NCBI RefSeq assembly: GCF_028389875.1
Contig: NC_084674.1
Coordinates: forward strand, 12,805,501-12,869,500
Source: Rhea pennata
Lineage: Eukaryota > Chordata > Aves > Rheiformes > Rheidae
Reading direction: 5' to 3'
DNA: 64,000 nt
Shown here one piece after another: positions 36,105 to 61,183 of the stretch. Made by a program: the position numbers and the translations under genes. How positions within the stretch are numbered: position 1 is the first letter of the stretch; each line of letters opens with the position of its first letter. The notes beneath the pieces are model-generated. The model had not been told where the DNA came from. It saw only the letters and a program-made list of their open reading frames with translations, and did no database searches.

Positions 36105-37818
36105 TGTCCGCTCATGCCAGCAAGGAGATTCCAGAGGCCCCACTGCCCCTCGCTGAGGAGGTCCTGACCGAGTCTCTTGGTGGAAGAAATGGCGAACGCC
36201 CCAAAGCTCCTGCTCCGCCAGCCCAGGAACTGAGCAGGACTGAAACAGCCCATGGTTGGGACCACGATACGGACAGTGCTGGACACTCGCTGTCTCCACA
36301 GGGAGGGAAGAGCAGGGCGGGGGGGGGCCCAACGCTGGCCAACACTGAGGCACTGAGGGCCAGTGAAGGGCAGGTGACACCTGCAGCTTCCGCCAGCCCA
36401 GCCAACCCTTCCCCACCCAGATGGGACCTTTGGAGCTGGAGCCAAGACATCTCTGCTGACGAAACCAAATCAAACCAAACCCAGCCCAACAACCAATGAA
36501 TTCACCCGTTCCTCTCACACAGCCACGAGAGCATCCACTGTGTCCACTGCCAGAGAAGGGTCAGGAAAACCCCACTATGCATATAACCATGCTTCCAGCC
36601 CTTGTTTTCCAAGGAGGAAATTTGTAGGGAAACACTTTGTCTTTGGCAACGAGCCTCCATCTTCTCAGACTACCACCTGGGAGGGCCCCCACTATCTCTC
36701 AACCACCTCCAAAAACCTACACGCTCAGCTCCATCAACAGCCACCCAAGCTCCCTGAGACATCGCTACCACCGAGCAGGTAGGACGCAAGGTACTTTCAG
36801 AGAAATACTTTGAAACAATGACTACCAACACAGTGTCATTCCTTGGGGACATTTCCCCGACACCTGACAACACTGTGCAGAAGACAACAGCACTAGGAAT
36901 AAACTCCAGGCCAACCTCCTTGCATCTCTCCCAGACCACAGACCAAAGCACCCCTGGCCACCCACCCAGACCAGCATCTCTATCCCACCAAAACCAGCAT
37001 CGCGATGTTCTTCAAAGCTCCGCTGTTGGGTCAGTGACTCTCGTAAAGGATCCACTGAGTGAGCCACCACAGCCCAGAGCGACCTCCTGGGAGGATTTCC
37101 TCCCACCAAAGTGGCTGAGCAGCCCTCACGTGAGAAAAGCGGCAGACACAAACCCGGGGTGCACGGTCCGCTGACACACAGCTGTCCTTAAAGGCTCTCC
37201 AAGTACCGTATTTGAGATGTAAACAACTGAAGTCTTTCTTTTCTTCTTCTTTTGGACAAGAAAGTGACAAATTAATTTGAAATTAAAAAAAATAGATAAC
37301 AGGTCTAAACAAACCTCTAATATTCAACACTTGCAGTTTTTTCGTTTTATGGGGTTTTTTTGTTTGTTTCTTAAAAAGATCAACTCAGACTAAAATCTAG
37401 CACAGTCATGCAACAGCCCACAGCTCTCAGAAATCCAGCAACAGCTCAGAGTTCGTAGGTTTGAGAAACAATTATTACTTTTTTTAAAAACACATTTTTG
37501 CTGTTATTATTTTTTAAATCAGCATTTTCTCCCTTCCCTCCTTATTAAAATAAAACAAAATCAAACAAAATTACAACATAATGAGAGATGTGCAGGCTTC
37601 AAAAGATTGTTCTGCATGGTGAGAAACGCTTGGAAATTTCTTCCAGACCATTTGTTTTTTGGGTTTCTTTTCTTTTTTCTTTTTTTCTTTTTCTTTTTTA
37701 ACTGGCTGCGCAAATTCATTTCATATTTATATTGGTTTGATTCTCCTTCAGTTAACTATACAGCACCCCCCTGGGGCACGAGAATTAGATTGTAACCACA
37801 TACATATATATACACACT

Positions 37819-37824
37819 TTTATT
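37819..37824 (-). terminator. Candidate proximal poly(A) signal for PLXNA1
   Basis: AATAAA on the minus strand inside an AT-rich block (37.26-37.88 kb) about 2.46 kb after the stop codon. An ATTAAA variant overlaps the adjacent AT-rich run on the upstream (higher-coordinate) side. It could give a shorter transcript than the signal at 35.25 kb. Only the hexamer and context support it. Confidence 0.3.
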
Positions 37825-38020
37825 TTTTTTTTTAATTAAAAACTTCATTATTTCTCCCTCTCCCCCCATCCTTAACTTGTAATTTAACGGAACGGACAGA
37901 AATCAGCTGGGCTTCTTTCCATTTGATTGACACAGCCACCCATTTCTGACAGAGTTTGGCCCCCTCTTTGCCTTGGCCCAGGCAGCAACTTTAGCTCTCA
38001 GAAAAGGAAATGGTTTGCTC

Positions 38021-38041
38021 TTTTTTTTTTTTTTTTTTTTT
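38021..38041. repeat. Poly(T) run of 21 in the presumed 3' UTR
   Basis: A homopolymer that would be an A-run in the PLXNA1 transcript. It could cause internal oligo(dT) priming and false 3' ends in cDNA libraries. Confidence 0.95.
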
Positions 38042-39412
38042 GGAAGGTTTTGGTCACCTGGGCAACATTCTGCACTGCTTTTTTTCTGTGAAGGATAAAG
38101 CCATGAGGATCTGCCGTTTCCAAGGGGATGGCTGCAGGAGGGACATCCCTGGGTGTCCAGCGAAATGACAGAAGGCAGCAACCCCCAGAGGGGCAAAGGG
38201 GCAGAGGGGGGACAGGGTGACAGCGAGAGACACAGAAGGAGAAAGAATGAAAAGACAGAGAAAAGAAAGGTAAAATCCTAGGTGGAAAATCCTGTGGAAA
38301 TTTAGGCTCCTGGGGATGCTGGAGCTATCTACATCCCCGTGTTGTGACTCAGGACACCTTGGTCTCGCAGCAGGCAAGAGGTATGGCACTGCAGATCTCC
38401 TAAAGACTGCTGCAGAAACAGTAATGATCTAACCCATCTTCCCCCAGGATCTGGTCCCTTCCCCTCACGTCAGCACAAAAAGATGACAGGAAAAAAAGGA
38501 AAAGTTTTTAACCATGCAGTCAAAAATTTCAGCCCAGTCCCTCCCTTCTCTCTTCCAGGGATCTGCTTGCCCTAACCTGAAACAAATCCGTTGAAGTTGC
38601 TCCTGTCAAAACTGCTTCTAATTGGACTATTAGGCTGCTGCGGGTTAAGGCTTAGTTACAGGAAGAGCGTGGGACTGACAGCTCCCCAAGCCTCAGATCT
38701 TACTCCTTGTTAAAGAAAGCAGTATTTGACTAATGTCTCCCATGGCCTCAAACAGCAGAGCCCGCCTGGCGGTGCTGCGAGGACCATGGGTCTGGGGTCC
38801 TGATCGGAGCTGCTGGCACAGCCGTGTTGCCTGCAGGGGCTTCATTAAGGCTGCTTTAGCAGCAATGGGACCTACAAAGGAGGCGCTCGGCTTTGGGCAG
38901 CTCATGGGGATGTTGGGAGATGGGTAAAACCAAAAAACTAGGCTGCCTCTCCATCAGAGACCTCCCCAGGTTGGCTCCACACCTCAACCCATCCCATCCC
39001 AAGTCACTGGCAGCCTCTTCTGACCATGAGCACTGCCAACCACCTGCCCTGGGCTCCAAGCACCAGGAGGTGCGGAAAACAGGAGTGTTCTCAGCCACAA
39101 AGGTACCTCGCAGGCCTGGGATGCTCCAGCCCCAAGCCTGTGGCAGACGTGCCCAGGTTCTGCCCCCCGCAGGGCTGCTGATGGCAGCACCCCAGGCTGA
39201 GCCGCTGCTCAGTGCCTGGACCACCCCACAGCAACTTCAATGAGAAAACAAGGATGAGCTCCACAAAACACTGATCACCCCTCAGTGATCCCTTGGGACA
39301 AAAACCTCGGGACCTTTCTTCCTCTCTGATCTTACTCAGCCAGATCATAACCTTCAGAACCACTCGAGCAGCATTTAAATAAAAGCATCTATTCAGCTAA
39401 CAAAACTCCCAC

Positions 39413-39440
39413 TTTTTTTTGATTTTTTTTTTTTTTTTTT
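39413..39440. repeat. T-rich run (T8-GA-T18) in the presumed 3' UTR
   Basis: A second A-run in the transcript sense, again a possible internal priming site. Confidence 0.95.
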
Positions 39441-39731
39441 GCACTAAACAACATTCAAATAAAACATGGCACAGGACATATTTTAAGAAATATCAAAGCT
39501 CAGGGATTTCTCCCTTTCCTGCCCACCCCTACTGCCCCCACCCCCAAATCTCCCCAGCATCAGTCCTTTAGCTTATTTTTTTAAATCATTTTCGTTAGTT
39601 TGTTGCAAAATTTAGACTCTTTTTCCCCCTCCCATTTTTGTTATACTTTCTTTTCCTCCTTAAATTAAAATTTTTTGTTTGTCTTGTGTAAATTGTGCAA
39701 ATATAGCAGTTAACACTAGTGGCAGAAGGCC

Positions 39732-39754
39732 AGAGAGAGAGAGAGAGAGAGAGA
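39732..39754. repeat. (AG)n microsatellite and flanking purine tract
   Basis: About 23 bp of AG repeats, continuing as a purine-rich stretch to about 39835 on the plus strand (pyrimidine-rich in the transcript). Confidence 0.95.
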
Positions 39755-40282
39755 AAGGTGGGAAAAGACAGAAAAAGAGAGAAAGGGAGGGAAAAGAGGG
39801 GTAGAGCTAGGCGGAAGGAAGGAAGGGAGAGCAAGTCAAGTACAGTAAAAATAGGAGCCCACCCACCCTCCCTCCACCAAAGTAACAACAACATCCAAAT
39901 GCCGTCCTAGAAAGCCCCGCGGTCCCAACCCTCCTGCCTCGCGGGCGCAGGGGTACTGCCCGGGCAAAGAGAGCCTGCACGGGGTGCCCAGCGGGTCCAT
40001 GCGGCACGTGGCTCCCATCTCCTCCTCCTTGCAAGGTCTCTGGTGCATCCCGGTTGGATTGGGTTTTGTTTGTTCGTTTTTTAATTGTCGTTGCTGCTAT
40101 CATCGGGATTTTTCCGCTAAAGCGCGAGGTTTCCTTGTTCATTCGTGGGAAGTGTGTCGAGGTGCGACAGCTCCCGCGGGTCCGTCTGGCCCCAGCCCCA
40201 AAGTATCCTGCTGCTGCCGCTCGCTGGCCCTCTCTTCTGCCTATCCGCTGCTTGGGAAGCTGGCACAGCCGCCGCGGCCTTT

Positions 40283-54112
<13,830 letters not shown>

Positions 54113-54272
54113 CCAGGTCCATATCTCCAGCTTTGGGTCGCTGTGAATAGGGCACTCCCTTGTACACAGCATCCAGCAGCTTCTCTTTCACCTGTGTGAT
54201 GGTGTCACAGTTCAGCACCTTGACAGGAATCTCAGGGGCGTTTTCATTCTCGGGGTTCACACAGTTCAGTGT
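54113..54272 (-). CDS. PLXNA1: PLXNA1 coding exon: Rho-GTPase-binding domain, first part
   Basis: The exon encodes fragment residues 72-124 plus the first base of a split Glu codon. It starts [19 protein letters not shown], continues [16 protein letters not shown] and ends [11 protein letters not shown]. This is the N-terminal part of the plexin RBD, a ubiquitin-like fold known in the family to bind Rac1/Rnd-type GTPases. The acceptor is tgcgcag|ACA with a pyrimidine-rich lead; the donor is CTGG|gtaaga. Reading through the donor gives an artificial open frame that continues about 50 codons into the intron, so an ORF caller will overextend it. Confidence 0.95.
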
Positions 54273-55446
<1,174 letters not shown>

Positions 55447-58400
55447 CTATGGAACAGGGGGTGGAAGGGAGGAAGAGAGAGGGGTGAGAAGATGCCAGGC
55501 ACCAGTTTTGCCTTTCAAGAAGAACCACAGTGACAAGAGCCTGCTCTGTCCCTGCAGGACAAAGCCCTATAGGTGGATTTATAAATGATCTCCAACCTTT
55601 GACCATGACTGCAAGGACTGCATAGATTCACTTCTTCCCTTGAATCATTCATCCTCTCTTTCCAGACCAGGTAAAGGTTATCCCTTTGCTTATAAACCCA
55701 TAGACCCAGTTTCCCAGCAATTTACAGACACTCACTGATGAATCCTACTCATTCCACAAGGAAAAAATAAACCAAAAAGGTTAAACTCAGGGCCACTGAC
55801 CAGTAAAGCTGCTCTAAGATCAAAGAGGAGATGGATATGACTTTGCAGAGCTGTGTCAAGCATGTTGGGTTTGGGGACTTTCTGTGTATGGAATAAGAAC
55901 TATTCTCTCTGAGCTAGGGGCCTGGCAAAGCTGAGAAAAACACCTGAAGACCTGAAAGCCTGAAGGCTCTCCCCCAGAAATCAGGGATGCAGTTTTGGCT
56001 TCTGACAAGTGCCCAGCCTTTTGTGAGCAGAGGGTCAAAGGAGATTTCTTCACACAACAGCTAGCCACAGCCAGCCAGATGCAATGGGAAGGAAAAGCAA
56101 GAGATCAATTCACTGACAACCCTACCGCTTAGCCTCCAAACGATGGAGTAGACTGGGCAACAAGCTTCCCTACAGTTAAGCCACTTGCTACCTACACTTT
56201 TCCCGCTGCCAAACCCTTACGGTCAGAGCCAGCTCTAGCCCATCAGTGTAGCCACATCAGTGCTGATCTCCTAGGTGGGAGTAAGGAACCAAAACTAGGT
56301 GCTCCTCAGGAACGAAGTCTGAATGTTGAATCTGCAACATCCTGGCAACAGCCAAGGACGTGTCAAGGTTGGAGATACCAGCCAGGCTCTGACCACAGGC
56401 AGGGTGGGTGAGGATGACACAGGGAGGCTGGCAAGTGACACCCCTTTATCACCCAGGGTTCAAACCTCTCCCTGAGCCGCATCCCAATGTGCCCTTCCAG
56501 ATATAGGTGTTAGTCCTCACAGGAAAAATAGATAACATGGGAGCAGAGAGGACTAGGAGAAATCCCAACAGATTTTACCCCACCAGCCCTCATCCTTCCT
56601 TCCCAGCCGCCTCACAAATAAATTGTTCTTTGGTGCAAAGTGCGGCTGCTCTCCCTGTCACCATATGCTGTTAGCATCTCGTTAGCATCTGCGGTAATTA
56701 AAGAGACAGCTGCTAACGAGCAGGAACAGGCATACATCATCCCCAGACCTTCCGACAACACGCCTGTCTTTGAAATTATGTTTCATTTGCAAACTTGGCT
56801 TCATTAAGTCAGCTTGGAAAAGTGAGAGAAGGAGACAGAGACCCAAGGTGGGTGCTACACTGCTTATTAACAACTGTCTTACAATGTGCAAGCACCAGAC
56901 TGACCATAAAGCAATAAACCTGCATGGTGCTCCCGTAGCAGCCCAAGCCAGCTACTCCAGCCACAAAATAAAGACCAGGAGTCACTTCCTTTAATTGCTT
57001 ACAAAAGCTCCTAGTAAAACTTCCAGTAGGGGAAAGTGGCACAGATGAAGCACAGAACTGGAACAGCTTTCCCAGTCACATCTTGATTCCCTGCTCCCTT
57101 CTCAGCTCACAGACTTCCTCTCTCCTGGGCAGCCCTGGTACCCAGCTTTGCATAGAAGTGTGGTGTTTGAAAGGACCCATTACCAGGGCGAACTGCCTTC
57201 AAAAAACATCCTGAGCAGTGGTCTGGTTGGCATCACACATCCCTCTCATTGCCCTTGACAGCAAATGCTGACAGGGAGGGTGTGAACCACAAGAGATCTA
57301 CCAATCTGGCCTGGTCTCACCACTGGGAATCCAGCTGTTCCTCAGCTGTGTCTCAGCATTACCTCTTCCACTGCTCAAATGCTGGCCTGGCTGACACAGG
57401 ATAAACCTCATTTTGGATTCGGGGGTGAGATCTGGCCTTATTGTGCCCTTGCAAGACTGCACAGCCTCCCCAGAGGGAACAGGTATGAGCAGTCGTAGTC
57501 ACTTCCACAGCACCATGTGGACTTTCTGTTGCTCATGCAGTTCCCAGGATCTCTCTGTGGATCCTGGTTTCCCTCCAATCTGTCAGGTACCCTCATCTCA
57601 ATGCGAACAGCTGCCCTGTTCTCCTGATACTGCACATCTTCCACATTACAGCCTCTCTCCACTTGGCTTTTCCACCTGTCCCAGTCCCTGCTCTTAACAT
57701 CCTGCCCACCTCCAAGACCTCACTCCAAACCTCACTGTCTGCTGCCAGCTGGCTGGACTGTGGCATTCAAGACTATCCCTAAAAATCTCTCACCTCATTT
57801 TAGTGGCTGGTGAACCAAGAATAAAGTATCTTCAACAGGGCCATAACTTTTTTTTGGCTTCGGCCTCACTGCAGAGCACAGAGGGATCAAGAGCACTGAG
57901 CAGTGAAGTGGGCTCTCCCTTGGTGGCCCTCAAGGACCTAGACCAAGATGCTGCCATAGGCCACAGCAAATTGAGTTGCTATCAGAGGAGAACAATTCAG
58001 GATATGTCCCTGACACAGCCAGAGACCATCAAAATGAAAGAGGATGTGAGAAACTGGCACCTGTTTTTTTGACCCAAGCTGGGTGGTAGGCCCACGATGA
58101 TCTTCACAGGGTGAGATATGACAGGGGACCTCTGAGGCCTGGGACAGGCCACCCTGCTGGCTGATCAAAAGCCAAACACAGCTACGTCCATGCTCTTTGC
58201 TGGCCCCTGGACAGAATTTGTTCACCTCCAGAGGGAATAACTGAGGAGCAAGGCCCCGGGGGAGTCTCTCCATGGAAGTGGCTGAAGAAGCGACTCTGCA
58301 CCAACTCCCGCACACAGCACAGACGCATGCACACACGTGTATTGATACATGGGGAGCGGCCTTAGGCAGGCTGAGGCGAGCCAGCTAACACTCAAAGTGT

Positions 58401-61116
58401 CTTATTGACTAGATTTAGCTCATCAGGCACCTAATATTGTGCATTTTTCAGTGCTTGTCTCAATTTATCCCTCTCCCTTTCCCCAGGGTGTCTCATTAAG
58501 AGTCTGATAAATGCTACTACAGGGCCCAGTGAAAGTGCCAGGCTTTGCTGACTGCAAGCTGCTGCCTTGCCTTCATCTCAGGCCCTGGGAAGGGAGAAGC
58601 AAGGCCTGGACCTCTGCCCTTGAACATAATCCACACTGCCAAGCCACACATGGAGGGAACATCATGTGCTTGAGCCACTGGCCACCTTGTGCCACTCTGT
58701 GTCTCCCATGATGCTGGAGCTGCCCAGGAGGGCTGCCCCCTCCGTATCACCACTCAGAGGGTATTCGTGGAGCAGGGTCCCCAGCCTTTCTGCCACCAGC
58801 CATGAGGCAAGCTCTCCTTGTGGCACAGCTGGATTTGCCTGGGCTGCGCAACTCCCCAGCGGCGTGCCGAGTCCAGCTCCGGGCACCCACACAGGCGGGT
58901 TTGCTGAGAGGCGAGTTGGCAGCTGGGCACACATGGACCCAGGCACGTCCGCCTGCCTCATTTACATGCACAATTACCGCAGTTTGGTGCAAGGCATATG
59001 TTTCCCTGCTGGCAAACTGTCTGCTACAATACCTGCTCCATCCAGTGCACGGATTTCTTCTGCTTTTGTTACCACCTGTGATCTTCATCACCAGAAGACA
59101 GATGAAAAAGGCCCTGTGGGGGTCTCCTGTGGTGGGGCTGACCCAAGAAAGATCAAGAACGCATCCTCAAGTCTCTTCCAGTCTAACTTGAGTGACTGAA
59201 GCAATGAAGTTTCAATCACTTCCCTGGAAAGGTGATCCCCAGCATAACGAATCTTATTGCCAGCAGCTTCGTCCAAGCCCTCTGTGTATATTCCTCCCAT
59301 AATTACATACCTCAATCAGATTCTTGTTCCTGCTACTAACCCACAGAGGCTAGGGGCAATTTTCCCTGTCAATGCCTTGGCTTAGCCAAGTACTTTGCAA
59401 AAACAAGGTGCCCTGGTCTCATCCTCATGTCCTCTCTTCCTGCTACTCCTTATTCTCAGACATACATCACCAGGGACAATGTGCTTGTGCACTCTCTGAA
59501 GGAGGACAGGGCCATACAACCATCGATGCAGGACAGTAATGGTAAATTAATTGCTCCAAAGCAGCTTCCAAACAAGATTAAGATGCCCCAATGATCTTAA
59601 CAAAGGACCCAGGCTGGCAGGGACAAACAAGATAGTCAGATCATGCATACAAAACCAGCAAAGACCCCTCTGAGCATCAGAAGAACATGTGTCGTGTTTT
59701 GCATTGCCAAGGCGCATTCTTGCCCACTTCAGGAGGTCCTAAGGGAGTTTAGCCACAATGAGAGCTATTCTTCTCTGTCTCTTGGATCCCTCAGAGTCAC
59801 CCAGGCCTTCTACTACTGTCACACTGTCAGAGCAGGTCACCAGCAGAAGCACATCCAGTGACACCTCCTGAGCTGACAGCTCCCACCTGCTCCCTGGACA
59901 TCACCCATCATCTCTCCCAAAGGGGGATCCAACCCCTTGCTCAGCCCATTTGCCTCCTGGAGTGGGTTGCATGGTCCTAACTCATTATACCTGGCACAGC
60001 CATAGCAAGGGGGAGGGATTCCCCTCTAGGAAAAACTGTGGCATGAAGAGGATGCAGGGAGTTTGAAATCTCCCTGTGAATGGCACAGCTTTTCTCCCCT
60101 CCACCCCTGGAAAGATATCTCCTCTGCATGCTACAGCTAGATTTTTATAGATACAGGCTATCCCTCGATAGAGGCAAAAAGCCAAGTGCATGTAAGTGAT
60201 ATTATAAATCACCTCTTGTTGACAATCACTTGAGTTCTGCACAGTCTCCTGCTCACTCTCATCTCTTGGCTGGAAATGGTTCAAACCCTCTTTATCTTAA
60301 TGAGGGATGAAATCCCACAAAAACGGCTGCATGCCACCCAGCCTCACTGAGCTGATGCCAGGCAAGTTCCCAAGAAATTTCTCTGCTGATTGACAAACCA
60401 GTAGCAAATCCACAAACACTGTCCATCTAGCCCGTTTGATCCCAAAGCACTACAAGGACAGAGTTGGGTATCCACGGGCTGCAGCTATGGCAATATAACC
60501 TGCAGGACCACTAGTGGCAGCCTTGGGAGGGGAATAAACAGCAAAAGCAAAGACAAGAGGGAGAAGATATTCCCCTACCAAAGTGCCTCAGTTTCAAAAA
60601 ACAGATGAAAAAAAGCAGCAGTTTTAATTAGAGAGTGCAGCACATCAAACTACAATTCAAATGAGCAGCAAAAATCCTGCAGCCACAGTCATGTCTGCAG
60701 AGGGACCAAATCCTGAGGCTTTTCCCTTTGAATTACACAGGCAAAGGCAAGGAGGGGGGAATGCGAATCCACTCATAAAGTATTCAGCTGAGTTGCTACA
60801 AATCTAGTCTTTCTAAATGTACTGTTTTCATGAAGATCTCAAAAACACTATGCATTAAGCAAACTGGACTGGATTTTATTTCTCAGTCTCAAGCTACATC
60901 CCCAGAAGGTGAGCCAGAATCACAAATCACATTTCAGAAACAAAGGAAGAAAACCAAGACTTGGAAGTGATCTGTAGTCCATTAGGGTATAGCAGAGCTC
61001 AGGAAAAACACCGTTCCCACAGATCAAGTCCATGTGCATAACACACTGTCCCATTGCAGCGAGACAGGAACCCATGTTCCCTTCCACACTGGGTTAGCAA
61101 CCGCTCCCAAACTCAC
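55447..61116 (-). other. PLXNA1: PLXNA1 intron, 5.7 kb, with candidate regulatory blocks
   Basis: The longest complete intron in the window, bounded by gtgagt and ccatag. It holds two AT-rich, motif-dense blocks (about 56640-56830 and 58375-58530) that resemble conserved non-coding elements. Around 59140-59330 is a stretch with weak similarity to old CR1/L3-type LINE tails. No coding exon is visible, and the exons on each side join in phase without one. Confidence 0.75.
56640..56830. promoter_or_regulatory. Candidate intronic enhancer with repeated gttagcatct
   Basis: The word gttagcatct is repeated with 11-bp spacing at 56670-56679 and 56681-56690. Its core ctcgttagc (56678-56686) recurs inverted as gctaacgag at 56712-56720. 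AT-rich sequence with ggtaattaaag and atttgcaaac follows. The arrangement resembles a multi-site regulatory element. Confidence 0.3.
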
Positions 61117-61183
61117 CTTCAAAAACTTGTACAGGAGAAACGTAAACCAATTCGTCAACATCTTCTCTGCCACTGACTCCGTT
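61117..61183 (-). CDS. PLXNA1: PLXNA1 coding exon (most 5' in window): end of first GAP half
   Basis: This exon encodes residues 1-22 of the 464-residue fragment in this window, after the last base of a split codon. The peptide begins [12 protein letters not shown] and ends LLYKFLK. It lies in the first (C1) half of the split RasGAP-like domain in the plexin cytoplasmic region. Plexins are transmembrane semaphorin receptors, and this domain acts on small GTPases of the Rap family at the plasma membrane. The acceptor is a pyrimidine-rich stretch ending in acag (minus strand) and the donor is AAG|gtgagt. The exon enters with one base of a split codon and ends on a codon boundary. Earlier exons are not in the window, so the gene is truncated here by the window edge. 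Confidence 0.93.

Larger units (their letters stand above)
35235..40282 (-). other. PLXNA1: Probable PLXNA1 3' untranslated region
   Basis: The DNA directly after the stop codon is uninterrupted by any recognisable gene and has a 3'-UTR look: alternating GC-rich and AT-rich blocks, poly-pyrimidine runs and minus-strand AATAAA hexamers at 37819-37824, 35666-35671 and 35254-35259. I place the distal end just past the last of these because a GT-rich stretch follows it on the minus strand. The length (about 5 kb) is therefore inferred, and a shorter UTR ending near 37.8 kb is equally possible from sequence alone. Long open frames inside (for example 35420-36055 and 35892-36518 on the minus strand, 36059-36499 on the plus strand) reflect high GC content and match nothing I know. 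Confidence 0.5.

Noticed and set aside
35420..36518. Overlapping long minus-strand open frames of 211 and 208 codons, and a 146-codon plus-strand frame at 36059-36499
   Set aside because: They overlap each other in GC-rich presumed 3' UTR, match no protein I recognise, and one runs through a recent 31-bp duplication. High GC explains the lack of stops.
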